DNA of 64,000 bases. Origin: Viridibacillus arenosi. GTDB lineage: Bacteria > Bacillota > Bacilli > Bacillales_A > Planococcaceae. A program made the translations under genes and the position numbers. A model generated the notes under the pieces. It worked only from the letters and a program-made list of their open reading frames with translations, had not been told where the DNA came from and ran no database searches. Positions 1 through 8,257 of the stretch are shown piece by piece (within the stretch, counting starts at the first letter, position 1; each line of letters begins with the position of its first letter). The stretch is from positions 1 through 64,000 of the forward strand of contig NZ_MSPW01000005.1 of the NCBI RefSeq assembly GCF_001955655.1. Direction: 5' to 3'.

Positions 1-74
1 GGTGACCCCTACGGGATTCGAACCCGTGTTACCGCCGTGAAAGGGCGGTGTCTTAACCGCTTGACCAAGGGGCC
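1..74 (-). tRNA. tRNA-Glu (UUC), 3' end at the window edge
   Basis: The minus strand folds as a cloverleaf with acceptor stem GGCCCCT pairing AGGGGTC, a T arm containing GTTCGAATC and the anticodon loop CTTTCAC, giving anticodon TTC. Two bases of a genomically encoded CCA tail (CC) are visible at positions 2 and 1; the last A lies outside. It follows tRNA-Asn by 3 bases, so the two are cotranscribed and the operon continues out of the window. In B. subtilis the trnS cluster (Asn-Ser-Glu and others) sits at the same place beside ydcK. Confidence 0.95.
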
Positions 75-77
75 ATA

Positions 78-152
78 TGGCTCCGAAGGTAGGACTCGAA
101 CCTACGACCGTCCGGTTAACAGCCGGATGCTCTACCACTGAGCTACTTCGGA
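78..152 (-). tRNA. tRNA-Asn (GUU)
   Basis: Minus-strand cloverleaf: acceptor stem TCCGAAG pairs CTTCGGA, discriminator G, encoded CCA at 80-78, D arm AGCTCAGTGGTAGAGC, anticodon stem TCCGG/CCGGA with loop CTGTTAA (anticodon GTT), T loop GTTCGAGTC. It is the first gene of the tRNA operon that runs leftward out of the window. Confidence 0.96.
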
Positions 153-206
153 AAAATATGTTGCATTTCGTTACATTTTGTCGTCATCACCTTGTCGACT
201 TTTATT

Positions 207-235
207 ATTATAGACAGGTATTTTGAAAAGGTCAA
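207..235 (-). promoter_or_regulatory. Promoter of the tRNA operon
   Basis: On the minus strand TTGACC (235-230), a 17-base spacer and TATAAT (212-207) form a near-consensus sigma-A promoter about 50 bases upstream of tRNA-Asn, pointing at the tRNAs. Confidence 0.85.
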
Positions 236-255
236 GCATTTTTCTAAAAAAACTT

Positions 256-711
256 TCAACCAATTTGTTTAATGTGCCCTAAACACTTGCTACAACGGTA
301 TTTTGCGGGGTTCATTCTTTTTTTTCTATCATAGTTTGTACCACATTTTATACATATATAAGTATAACTTTTATTAGACTTCTTCCCCGTTATCTCTGTT
401 AAGTTAGAACAGTATCTAGGAGCATTAGTTTCTTTTAATAGAAACCGAAAATCTGCATCCCGATGTTTATACCCCTTTCCTTCTATATGAAGATGATAAT
501 GACATAGCTCATGACGAATAATCCCTTCTACTTCTTGAATACCGAACTTTTCAAACGCTTTCGGATTAATCTCTATATTATGAGATCGTAATAAGTATCT
601 ACCGCCTGTAGAGCGTAATCGCTTATTAAAATAAGCTTGATGTCTAAATGATTTATGGAATACATTTATAGAGATTTCTATTACAAGGTTTTGTAGCTCT
701 TTATCTGTCAT
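256..711 (-). CDS. ydcK: SprT-like zinc metalloprotease-family protein
   Basis: A 151-aa protein of the SprT-like family. It has the zinc-binding HELCH motif at residues 67-71 and two CxxC pairs near the C terminus (C120/C123 and C140/C143) that form a zinc ribbon. SprT-like proteins in eukaryotes (Spartan) are DNA-protein crosslink proteases; the role of the short bacterial members is not settled. Position between tex and a tRNA-Asn operon is the same as B. subtilis ydcK. The ATG is preceded by an AAGGGAAGGA-type ribosome site. A terminator of tex lies just upstream, so it probably has its own weak promoter or depends on read-through. Confidence 0.88.
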   Translation of the reverse strand: MTDKELQNLVIEISINVFHKSFRHQAYFNKRLRSTGGRYLLRSHNIEINPKAFEKFGIQEVEGIIRHELCHYHLHIEGKGYKHRDADFRFLLKETNAPRYCSNLTEITGKKSNKSYTYICIKCGTNYDRKKRMNPAKYRCSKCLGHIKQIG

Positions 712-733
712 ATTATCCTTCCCTTTCTTCTAT

Positions 734-767
734 AAAATAAACCTCGCTTTAAAGCGAGGTTTATTTT
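734..767 (-). terminator. Terminator after tex
   Basis: A perfect 34-base palindrome, AAAATAAACCTCGCTTT followed by its complement, with A and T tracts on both sides. It ends tex; the symmetry means it could stop transcription in both directions. Confidence 0.85.
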
Positions 768-776
768 CCTGCTATT

Positions 777-2939
777 TTAATCGATTTGTTTTGATGGGGG
801 AAGCATCGTTAAGGCAATTCTCCCTTTATCCTTTTCAATCTTTTCTACCCATACTGTTACGATGTCGCCAAGAGCTACTACATCTAAAGGATGTTTTACA
901 TAGCCGTTTTTTAATTTAGAAATATGGACAAGACCATCTTGTTTAACACCGATATCGACAAATGCACCGAAATCCACTACGTTGCGTACCGTCCCTTGCA
1001 TCTCCATTCCTGATTGCAAATCTTCCATTTTCAAAATATCTTTCTTTAATAATGGTTGCGGGAAAGCGTCGCGTGGATCACGTGAAGGTTTCATCAATGT
1101 ATCAATGACATCTTTTAACGTTACTTCACCTATATCCAACTGGGAGCTCAAAGTTGAAATATCTAAGTTTGCTAGCGCTTTTTCAGCTTCTGTTGTACCT
1201 AGCTGTTCCTTCTTAATAGAAGCAACTTCAAGTAGTTGGTTTGCAAGGTCATAACTTTCTGGGTGAATACCCGTTGCATCTAACGGGTTTTTCGCTTCAG
1301 AAATTCGTAAGAAACCGATTGCTTGTTCATACGTTTTAGCCCCCAGACGCGGAATTTTCTTCAACTGTGTACGAGCTGTAAACTTCCCATTTTCACCACG
1401 GACTTTAACAATGTTTTCTGCTACTGTTTTTGATAACCCTGAAACATATTGTAAAAGTGAAGATGATGCAGTATTCACATCTACACCTACTTGGTTAACA
1501 GCTGTTTCAACGATAAATGTTAAAGAGTCTGCAAGCTTTTTCTGAGATACGTCATGCTGGTATTGCCCAACACCTACTGCCTTCGGTTCAATTTTCACAA
1601 GCTCAGCCAGCGGATCTTGTAATCTTCTCGCAATCGAAACAGCACTACGTTGTTCAACTTGTAAATCCGGAAACTCATCCCGTGCTACTTCCGATGCGGA
1701 ATACACACTTGCTCCAGCTTCATTAACAATAACAAATGCTGTTTCACTATTTAATTCTTTCAAACATTCTGCTACAAACTGCTCTGACTCGCGGGAGGCT
1801 GTCCCATTACCAATAGCGATAATAGATATAGGATACCTTTGCAATATGTCCTTGAATACCTTCTTGGATTGCACTGGATCCGCTTTTGGCGGATGTGGAT
1901 AGATAACAGAGATTTCAAGCATTTTACCCATGTCATCCACTACAGCTAATTTACAACCCGTTCGATATGCTGGGTCAAGTCCCAATACAAAGCGATCTTT
2001 TAATGGAGGTTGTAATAGTAGGTTACGTAAATTTTCAGAGAAAATATGAATTGCTTGAGCCTCTGCCTTCTCCGTCAACTCTCCGCGCAATTCTCTTTCA
2101 ATTGAAGGCTGAATTAATCGTTTGTATGCATCTTCAACGGCTAATTCAACTTGTTTGGCTGCTGGTGAGGATGTACGCGGAATCCATTCTGTACACATCA
2201 ATTGATGTACACGCTCTACTGGTACAGCTATATTGATTTTCAAAATGTCTTCTTTTTCACCACGATTAATAGCTAGTATGCGATGAGGAACAATTTTATT
2301 AATTGGTTCTTCATATTCATAGTACATTTCATAGACTGATTTTTCGTCTAAACTTTGATCTTTTACTGCCGAAAGAATCTTGCCATTTTGCCATGATAGC
2401 TTACGAATTTTCTCACGAATAGCTGCATCATCTGCAAAACGTTCTGCTAAAATATCGCTAGCACCTTGTAATGCTTCCTCTATTGACTCCACATTTTCAT
2501 TAATGTAAGGTGCAGCTAACTCAGCTAGTGAAGTTAATTCAAATTTCATCAATTCATCCGCTAAAGGCTCTAACCCCTTTTCTTTAGCAATTGTCGCTTT
2601 TGTTCTACGCTTTTGTTTATAGGGACGATATAAATCTTCCACTCTTTTTAAAATGGATGCCGCCTCTATATCTTTTTTAAGTTCTTCAGTTAGTTTGCCT
2701 TGTTCATCAATAAGGCGAAGTACTTCTTCTTTTCGTTGTTGTAGTTGTTGTAAATACTGATAACGATCTTCGATTGCTTTAATCTGGACTTCATCAAGTG
2801 AACCAGTTGCTTCTTTACGATAGCGCGCTATAAACGGCACTGTATTTGAGCCTTCTAGCAATTCGATAACCGATTCTACTTGTTTTGGTCGGATGCTAAG
2901 TTCTTTCGAAATTAATTGCTGCATTTTTTTGTTGTCCAT
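777..2939 (-). CDS. tex: Tex family RNA-binding transcription accessory protein
   Basis: A 720-aa protein, full length for Tex (YdcI in B. subtilis). Visible parts in order: N-terminal helical region starting with a helix-turn-helix-like segment; a YqgF-type nuclease-like domain beginning near residue 320 (GLDPAYRTG); a helix-hairpin-helix region around 500-600; and a C-terminal S1 RNA-binding domain from about 645 (motif VDFGAFVDIGVKQDGLVHIS). Tex is a cytoplasmic nucleic-acid-binding protein linked to transcription elongation and stress tolerance; the exact reaction is unknown. Start ATG with AAAGG upstream. It is separated from sigB by about 320 bases and ends in a strong terminator, so it is probably monocistronic. 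Confidence 0.95.
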   Translation of the reverse strand: MDNKKMQQLISKELSIRPKQVESVIELLEGSNTVPFIARYRKEATGSLDEVQIKAIEDRYQYLQQLQQRKEEVLRLIDEQGKLTEELKKDIEAASILKRVEDLYRPYKQKRRTKATIAKEKGLEPLADELMKFELTSLAELAAPYINENVESIEEALQGASDILAERFADDAAIREKIRKLSWQNGKILSAVKDQSLDEKSVYEMYYEYEEPINKIVPHRILAINRGEKEDILKINIAVPVERVHQLMCTEWIPRTSSPAAKQVELAVEDAYKRLIQPSIERELRGELTEKAEAQAIHIFSENLRNLLLQPPLKDRFVLGLDPAYRTGCKLAVVDDMGKMLEISVIYPHPPKADPVQSKKVFKDILQRYPISIIAIGNGTASRESEQFVAECLKELNSETAFVIVNEAGASVYSASEVARDEFPDLQVEQRSAVSIARRLQDPLAELVKIEPKAVGVGQYQHDVSQKKLADSLTFIVETAVNQVGVDVNTASSSLLQYVSGLSKTVAENIVKVRGENGKFTARTQLKKIPRLGAKTYEQAIGFLRISEAKNPLDATGIHPESYDLANQLLEVASIKKEQLGTTEAEKALANLDISTLSSQLDIGEVTLKDVIDTLMKPSRDPRDAFPQPLLKKDILKMEDLQSGMEMQGTVRNVVDFGAFVDIGVKQDGLVHISKLKNGYVKHPLDVVALGDIVTVWVEKIEKDKGRIALTMLPPSKQID

Positions 2940-3044
2940 ACAGTCACAACCTTTCTCTATCCTATTTATCTTATCATATAGGTAAGTTCAAAAACCTTTA
3001 TCAGGTGGCTTTGAATCACCTTAAATTTCATTAATTTACAATAA

Positions 3045-3073
3045 ATAAAAAAGCCTACTCAAAAGAGCAGACT
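3045..3073 (-). terminator. Probable terminator downstream of sigB
   Basis: Minus-strand hairpin AGTCTGCTC-TTTT-GAGTAGGCT followed by a T run. It lies about 180 bases after the sigB stop codon. Two G-T pairs weaken the stem slightly. Confidence 0.65.
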
Positions 3074-3177
3074 CCTAACATCAAAGTTTCTATTGTTATT
3101 TTGGCTCTCGCCAACCATCGCCGCTTTAATAAGGTGTCCAGTCTTTCAATACCACGCCATATTATTAATTCGCGCAT
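3055..3177 (-). CDS. Candidate 40-aa small protein after sigB
   Basis: An uninterrupted ATG-to-TAG reading frame of 40 codons in the gap between sigB and tex. The product starts MRELIIWRGIERLDTLLKRR and ends in CSFE; it is basic and could form an amphipathic helix. Its base composition is more GC-rich than the surrounding spacer. Against it: no convincing ribosome site precedes the ATG, and the stop codon falls inside the terminator stem. In B. subtilis the gene after sigB is rsbX, a phosphatase of about 200 aa, to which this shows no resemblance. I do not recognise it. It may be a real small gene, a remnant or chance. Confidence 0.25.
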   Translation of the reverse strand: MRELIIWRGIERLDTLLKRRWLARAKITIETLMLGVCSFE

Positions 3178-3257
3178 GGCATAGATAGAGATTCTTATAT
3201 TACAAACCTGCATTTATAACGATTATTAAACCATTAATCTATTTTATATAAAAATTT

Positions 3258-4040
3258 TCAATGGATACTACTGGTGGCACCAACGGCTTCTCGTAGCTTT
3301 TTAATCGCTTTTCTTTGTAGTCTTGAAACATGCATCTGTGAGATCCCCAGACTTTCCCCTGCTTCTTTCTGGCTTAATTGTTCCAAATATGTAAGCTGAA
3401 TGATACGTTTTTCTTTCTCTGTTAAAACCGTCATAGCTTCAGCTACAATCATGCGTCGATTTGTTTTCTCATATTCTTCATCTTCATTACCAACGATATC
3501 GAAAAGAGTCATAGAACTACCATCTGAATCGGATTCCAATGTATAATCCATCGATAACGCTTGATAACTCTGCCCCATTTCCATTGCTTCTAATATTTCT
3601 TCTTCCTCCACTCCCAAGTACTCTGCAATTTCATTTACATGAGGAGAACGCTGGAATTCTATTGTCAGTTGTTCTACTGCGGACTTAATACGTGGCCCAA
3701 GCTCTTTAATACGTCTTGGCACATGGACATCCCACGATTTATCACGTAAAAAACGCTTTATCTCACCAATAATTGTGGGAACTGCAAAAGCTTCAAAGTT
3801 ACGACCAAAAGACACATCAAACCTTCTAATAGCACCAAGTAATCCAAGCATACCTACTTGGACAATATCATCGTGGTAAGATCCACCTTTTGAATACTTT
3901 CTTGCAAGCGACTCTACTAAGTATTTATATTGTAAAACTAAATTGGTTTGCGCTTCATTATCTTCATTTTCTTGATATCTATTAATCCATTCTATAACTT
4001 GCTCTTTTGAAGCTGATTTAGAGGGTGATTTTTTCCACAT
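3258..4040 (-). CDS. sigB: RNA polymerase sigma-B factor
   Basis: A 260-aa sigma-70 family factor of the SigB/SigF group and the general stress sigma. Region 2 contains the DDIVQVGMLGLLGAIRRFD stretch, region 3 the RRIKELGPRIK stretch, and region 4 a helix-turn-helix ending QMHVSRLQRKAIKKLRE. The start ATG overlaps the end of rsbW by 23 bases, the usual translational coupling of a sigma factor with its anti-sigma partner. Family knowledge: SigB is held inactive by RsbW until dephosphorylated RsbV binds RsbW. The usual downstream rsbX is absent; tex follows instead. Confidence 0.95.
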   Translation of the reverse strand: MWKKSPSKSASKEQVIEWINRYQENEDNEAQTNLVLQYKYLVESLARKYSKGGSYHDDIVQVGMLGLLGAIRRFDVSFGRNFEAFAVPTIIGEIKRFLRDKSWDVHVPRRIKELGPRIKSAVEQLTIEFQRSPHVNEIAEYLGVEEEEILEAMEMGQSYQALSMDYTLESDSDGSSMTLFDIVGNEDEEYEKTNRRMIVAEAMTVLTEKEKRIIQLTYLEQLSQKEAGESLGISQMHVSRLQRKAIKKLREAVGATSSIH

Positions 4041-4488
4041 TTTCAGTCACCTGCTCTCTGGCGACATATTTTGTCATTAAAACAGTAACGCCATTGTCGT
4101 TAAGCACTTTTACCTCATCCATTAGAGTTTCTATTAAATAAAGACCGAGGCCACCTTCTCGGATAAATTGAACATCTTCTTCTTCATGATAAGGACCAAC
4201 CCTTTTTCTCACTTCCTTAAAATCAAAGCTATAACCATAATCCGCTACCATGATTTCAATTTTTTCTTTATATAACGCACAACCTACTACGACTTCACCG
4301 TCATCATCTTCTTCATAAGCGTGTTGAATAGCATTAGTAATCGCTTCACTTGATGCAATTTTCAAATCTTCAATATCATCATAAGAAAAGCCAATTCGAT
4401 TCGCTAAACCTGAAATGGTTAAACGTATAACCCCTACATATTGAGGCTTTGCTGGTATTCTCATTTCAAAGTAATCAAATTCCTTCAT
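4018..4488 (-). CDS. rsbW: Anti-sigma-B factor and serine kinase RsbW
   Basis: A GHKL-fold ATPase/kinase of 156 aa. It binds SigB and phosphorylates RsbV on a serine. Visible motifs: the N box EAITNAIQHAYEE, the G1 box VADYGYSFDF and the G2 box EGGLGLYLIETLMDEV. The start was placed at the ATG of MKEFDYFEMRIPA, which lines up with B. subtilis RsbW; an upstream TTG would overlap the ribosome site GAGGGGAAGG. It overlaps rsbV by 14 bases and sigB by 23 bases, so the three are one translational unit. Confidence 0.95.
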   Translation of the reverse strand: MKEFDYFEMRIPAKPQYVGVIRLTISGLANRIGFSYDDIEDLKIASSEAITNAIQHAYEEDDDGEVVVGCALYKEKIEIMVADYGYSFDFKEVRKRVGPYHEEEDVQFIREGGLGLYLIETLMDEVKVLNDNGVTVLMTKYVAREQVTENVEKITL

Positions 4489-4816
4489 GGTTAGTAGTCG
4501 CCTTCCCCTCTTCTTCAATATTCATTATGTCACTTAGTCCAGTTATATTAAACAAGCGATATAAACGTGGTGATAACCCTCTTAATTTCACATCTCCACC
4601 GACGCTAATTACGTTTTTGTAAAAAGCAACGATGACACCTAATCCTGTACTATCCATATATACTACATCATGAAAGTCTAATTCAATCTGAATATTCTCA
4701 GTTAATTTAATGATATTTAGTTGCTCACGAAGCTTAGGTGCAGTGAAGGCATCTATTTCTCCATTGACATAAGCTATACTTTTTTGTGCGTCTATAGTTT
4801 CTAGTTTGAAATCCAC
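4475..4816 (-). CDS. rsbV: Anti-anti-sigma factor RsbV
   Basis: A STAS-domain protein of 113 aa that releases SigB by binding RsbW when unphosphorylated. The conserved phosphoserine motif is MDSTGLGVIV in the middle. GTG at 4816 is the likely start (MDFKLETIDAQKS) because GGAAGGAG lies 8 bases upstream; an in-frame TTG further up overlaps this ribosome site. First gene of the operon, behind a SigB-type promoter. No RsbU, RsbP or RsbK phosphatase/kinase gene is nearby, so the protein that activates RsbV must be encoded elsewhere. Confidence 0.95.
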   Translation of the reverse strand: MDFKLETIDAQKSIAYVNGEIDAFTAPKLREQLNIIKLTENIQIELDFHDVVYMDSTGLGVIVAFYKNVISVGGDVKLRGLSPRLYRLFNITGLSDIMNIEEEGKATTNHEGI

Positions 4817-4862
4817 ATTAAAATCTCCTTCCAACTACTAATCTAGTTCAATTACTCATATA

Positions 4863-4887
4863 TTACCCTATTTTGATAGCATTAAAC
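4863..4887 (-). promoter_or_regulatory. SigB-type autoregulatory promoter of rsbV-rsbW-sigB
   Basis: On the minus strand GTTTAA (4887-4882), 13 bases, GGGTAA (4868-4863). This matches the known SigB pattern GTTTAA-N12-15-GGGTAT at all but one base and sits about 45 bases before the rsbV start, as in the B. subtilis and Listeria operons where SigB drives its own transcription. Confidence 0.85.
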
Positions 4888-4973
4888 CTTTTCATTAGTT
4901 TTTTTAAAATTTCTTACATTAAATGTACTCAGTATCCACCCTCTCATTAGACTAATAATGACAATCATCAATT

Positions 4974-5009
4974 AAAAAAAGCACCAAAGTGAGATTCACT
5001 TCAGTGCTT
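4974..5009 (-). terminator. Terminator after mazF
   Basis: Minus-strand hairpin GCACTGAAGTGA-atc-TCACTTTGGTGC followed by seven Ts. It separates mazEF from the rsbV operon, so the sigB genes do not read through from mazF. Confidence 0.88.
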
Positions 5010-5026
5010 AACATTTATGTATACCG

Positions 5027-5377
5027 TTAAAATTTCAAAAGTCCCAAGCTAATTTCTAATGCTTCTTCTACTTTTTCCATTAAGGGATCATCAAGTTGTG
5101 TTATTTTATCAGTCAATCGTGATTTATCTATTGTACGCAATTGTTCAAGTAAGATGACTGAATCTCTTTCGAAACCATACTGCTTAGCATCTATTTCGAC
5201 ATGAGTTGGTAGTTTTGCCTTCTGAATTTGCGCAGTAATGGCCGCAATAATTACTGTTGGGCTGAAACGATTTCCTATGTCATTTTGAATAACCAGAACG
5301 GGTCTTGTACCACCTTGCTCAGACCCGATAACTGGTGATAAATCAGCAAAAAAAACGTCACCACGTTTTACGATCAA
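5027..5377 (-). CDS. ndoA: mRNA interferase toxin MazF/EndoA
   Basis: A 116-aa PemK/MazF-family endoribonuclease that cuts mRNA (UACAU in the B. subtilis enzyme). It closely follows B. subtilis Ndo[24 protein letters not shown] at the start, then [17 protein letters not shown] and the THVEID segment. The start is TTG, as in B. subtilis. The antitoxin gene ends 4 bases upstream, a typical coupled type II toxin-antitoxin pair. In B. subtilis the pair sits between alr and the rsb genes, as here. Confidence 0.96.
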   Translation of the reverse strand: MIVKRGDVFFADLSPVIGSEQGGTRPVLVIQNDIGNRFSPTVIIAAITAQIQKAKLPTHVEIDAKQYGFERDSVILLEQLRTIDKSRLTDKITQLDDPLMEKVEEALEISLGLLKF

Positions 5378-5381
5378 GTTT

Positions 5382-5663
5382 TCATCCTCCGCTTACGAGA
5401 CGCTCCACCATATGTTCAGCTTCATATTCTAAATGTAAACATTCGCTACATATGGATAAGTTAATTTGTGACATCTCTATATAACCTTTAACCATTGCTT
5501 CTCGTATTTGATTTTGTTTGTATTCTCTTTTGTATCTCTTGGTTGGTGTATAAACGAATTCATCGCATTCTGTCGTAATTTGTCTATAAGCTTGTTCAAT
5601 ATTCTCAGCCATCTTATGCTTAGGGAGCTCTAAGATAACTTCACTTATCCTCTTCTTATTCAC
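5382..5663 (-). CDS. ndoAI: Antitoxin MazE/EndoAI
   Basis: A 93-aa ribbon-helix-helix antitoxin that neutralises MazF and probably represses its own operon. The C-terminal ERLVSGG and the [11 protein letters not shown] region align with the B. subtilis toxin-binding tail. GTG at 5663 is the likely start ([14 protein letters not shown]) because GGAGGTG lies 6 bases upstream; an in-frame TTG further up overlaps that ribosome site. Odd point: the toxin-binding region carries a CSEC motif where B. subtilis has SSEA, a possible redox-sensitive or metal-binding pair (inference only). Confidence 0.92.
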   Translation of the reverse strand: MNKKRISEVILELPKHKMAENIEQAYRQITTECDEFVYTPTKRYKREYKQNQIREAMVKGYIEMSQINLSICSECLHLEYEAEHMVERLVSGG

Positions 5664-5841
5664 GGCCAGCACCTCCGACAAAACATTCCATCTTTTTCAA
5701 TTCAACTTTCAACTTATCCCTATCTTAACATTGAAATTAATTGTTGAATAGACAAGAAAGGTAAGAATTTGACATTGTGGGTGGAAATGTTTTTATTTGT
5801 CGGCTGCAATCATTGTTATTAAAGACTTAAAGTTGTTGAAA

Positions 5842-6960
5842 TTACTTATAAATTCTTGGGATTCTTGATGTTAACATACACGGTATTTCATATACAATTG
5901 TCTGAAGTCTATCTGACCATTCTTTCATCTGAATTTCCTCTTGCTGTTGTCGACCAATTAATATAACCTTTTCTCCAACCGACATTTCATATGGAAGCTT
6001 GATCATACATTGATCCATGCAAATACGTCCAATTATCGGAACGCGATTCCCTTGTATCAATACTTCTTGACCAGCAAGTCCTCGTAATAGACCATCAGCA
6101 TAGCCAATCGGCATTGTACCAATCCACTCATCTTCAGTTGCTACATAGTTGCCACCATAACTCACTGTATCACCTTGTTCAATTTTCTTCACATGAACAA
6201 GTTCACTTTCAAGTGACAAAGCTGGTTTCAAAGAAAATGGTAGATGCTTTTCCACATATGGTGATGGTGCTAGTCCATACATAGACACACCGAATCTGAC
6301 GGCATCAAATTGCACATTTTCTTTATTTAATGTGGCAGCTGTATTGGCAGCATGTACAAGACGCGGCTTCTTAGGTAAACTCTCTACAAACGATATGAAC
6401 GTTGCTAATTGTTCGTTGTATTGAGTAGAATCTTCTTCATCTGCTGTTGCAAAATGAGTGAAAATGCCATCGATTAAAAAGTGCTCGTTCGCATCGACGG
6501 CATTATATAATGCTGTTAACTCAGTTAGTTTTCTAACGCCGATACGTCCCATACCGCTATCAATTTTAATATGTAGCTTCAAAGGTTTTTCAAAGTTCGC
6601 TGCTTGTTTCGCAACTTCATTTACCCAATCTAACGAAAACACAGTTAGAGATATATCGTATTGTGCTGCAAAAGTTGCAAAATATACCGGTGTTGCTCCT
6701 AAAATTAAAATTGGAGCTTCTTTTATAAACTCTCTTAAATGAAGTGCTTCCTCAGGAGTCGCTACGGCTAGCATTGAAGCTCCAGCCTGTAACGATGCAT
6801 TTGCTACCTGTAAATCACCATGACCGTATGCATTCGCTTTAACAACTGCAATAATTTCTGTCGTCGTATTTAAGTGTTCACGCAGTTGTTTGATGTTAAA
6901 TTGAATATTTTCTAATTCAACTATTGCCTTAGTAGGGCGGAAATATTGATGCTGATACAT
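5842..6960 (-). CDS. alr: Alanine racemase
   Basis: A fold-type III PLP enzyme of 372 aa that interconverts L- and D-alanine for peptidoglycan. The PLP lysine is K41 in KANAYGHG and the second catalytic residue is Y268 in VSYGG; the C-terminal beta domain carries GRICMDQCMI. Start ATG with GAGGG upstream. No clear terminator separates it from mazEF, so some cotranscription is possible. murF and ddl, which use D-alanine, are about 8 kb away on the same strand. Confidence 0.97.
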   Translation of the reverse strand: MYQHQYFRPTKAIVELENIQFNIKQLREHLNTTTEIIAVVKANAYGHGDLQVANASLQAGASMLAVATPEEALHLREFIKEAPILILGATPVYFATFAAQYDISLTVFSLDWVNEVAKQAANFEKPLKLHIKIDSGMGRIGVRKLTELTALYNAVDANEHFLIDGIFTHFATADEEDSTQYNEQLATFISFVESLPKKPRLVHAANTAATLNKENVQFDAVRFGVSMYGLAPSPYVEKHLPFSLKPALSLESELVHVKKIEQGDTVSYGGNYVATEDEWIGTMPIGYADGLLRGLAGQEVLIQGNRVPIIGRICMDQCMIKLPYEMSVGEKVILIGRQQQEEIQMKEWSDRLQTIVYEIPCMLTSRIPRIYK

Positions 6961-7030
6961 AGATGATCCCTCTTTAAAAATGGATTTTTTTCTATTATCC
7001 GCCCTGAAAAAGGTTAGGTCAAATGTTTCA

Positions 7031-8200
7031 TCACTTTACTTCGCCATTTACCATAGATGATGCAACTTCCACCATCTCTTCACGAGTTAAAGAATTTGTC
7101 GCTATAAAGAAAGATACCCCATTTTTCTCCCAGCTAATCGAATTATCTGTAATTGCTCCAATAGTAAATCCTAAATCAGCAGGATCACCTGGTGCAAATA
7201 CCGGAACAGAGAGTGGATTTGTTTTAGCAGCTTGTTCAATCACTGTGAATGGCTTGTCACCCTCGAATGTCAAAATTCTTCTTTCACCATCTGCACTTGC
7301 AACTGTTTTTTCATCAGTCAGTTTGACATTATCCCATTTAAGAACTGGATAATGCGTTTGGAATTCAGGATTTTCAATTTCAGCTCCTGCTTGTGCATCA
7401 CCTGTTACGCTTTTAGTCCCTGCTTTATCTTCTCCAGTTGCATTCTCTGATGTTTTTCCAGAGTCATCTTTAGCATTTTCTTTTTCAGTTGTGGTTCCTT
7501 CAGCTTTTTCATCAGTTGCATTTTCCTTCGTTGCTGTTTCATCAGTTGTCCCTTTATCATTCGCGCCTTTTTTAGAGAAATCCTCTACTGCATAGTCTGT
7601 ACCTTTTCTTGACGTTCCAAGCGAGATTTTCTTAAATGTAATAACAATTTGTTCTTCCTTCGCTTCATTTAATACCGAAACTTTAGTTGGAAGTAATGTC
7701 TTTTTATCAATAAAAATTTGCTGATAAGGTAACATCTTCGAATGATTATTACGTGTCTTAACTTCAAAGACATAAGACTTGTCTGATTCTGTCATTTTTG
7801 CATTCTCGTCAGCCTTTAAATCTTCAGCAAGTGCACCGATTAAGTAAGCCTGACTATTTTGTTTCGGCCAATCACTTTGGAATTTATACGTCTTTTTCAT
7901 AGAAGGTGTTACTACAAATACACCATCTTCATTGCGTATAATCATTTGCGAATCTTTTTCCCCTTGTTGTGCAACGGCTACACGATAAAAATCGGGTTTT
8001 GTATGCCATACATTTACATCATAAGTACGGGGTTCTGCACCTGATTTAATCTCCATCTGGGCGGTCAAATCATACCCCTTTGTTTCTGTCCATTTATTAC
8101 TCGTTTTTTTCAAAACTGCTTCCTTTGAATTTGAACCACAAGCTCCCAAAACCAGTGATACAATCATAAGTAACGCAAACACTATAAAACGTTTTCGCAA
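7031..8200 (-). CDS. ydcC: LolA-like/DUF4367 lipoprotein (YdcC family)
   Basis: A 389-aa secreted lipoprotein with lipobox LVLGAC, the lipidated cysteine being C21. The N-terminal half is LolA-like beta-sheet sequence; the C-terminal part (PVFAPGDPADLGF onward) resembles DUF4367. Between them, at about residues 205-265, is a hydrophilic low-complexity linker rich in T, E, K, D, A and G with no predicted fold. The start TTG at 8200 has AGAAGGGA 7 bases upstream. Located between alr and acpS, as B. subtilis ydcC. Its ligand is unknown; a role at the membrane outer face is inferred from the signal peptide. Confidence 0.85.
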   Translation of the reverse strand: MRKRFIVFALLMIVSLVLGACGSNSKEAVLKKTSNKWTETKGYDLTAQMEIKSGAEPRTYDVNVWHTKPDFYRVAVAQQGEKDSQMIIRNEDGVFVVTPSMKKTYKFQSDWPKQNSQAYLIGALAEDLKADENAKMTESDKSYVFEVKTRNNHSKMLPYQQIFIDKKTLLPTKVSVLNEAKEEQIVITFKKISLGTSRKGTDYAVEDFSKKGANDKGTTDETATKENATDEKAEGTTTEKENAKDDSGKTSENATGEDKAGTKSVTGDAQAGAEIENPEFQTHYPVLKWDNVKLTDEKTVASADGERRILTFEGDKPFTVIEQAAKTNPLSVPVFAPGDPADLGFTIGAITDNSISWEKNGVSFFIATNSLTREEMVEVASSMVNGEVK

Positions 8201-8257
8201 TTTCCCATCCCTTCTCAATTCTATCCGTTAAGATATCTTATGAAACAAGCTAAGCGT

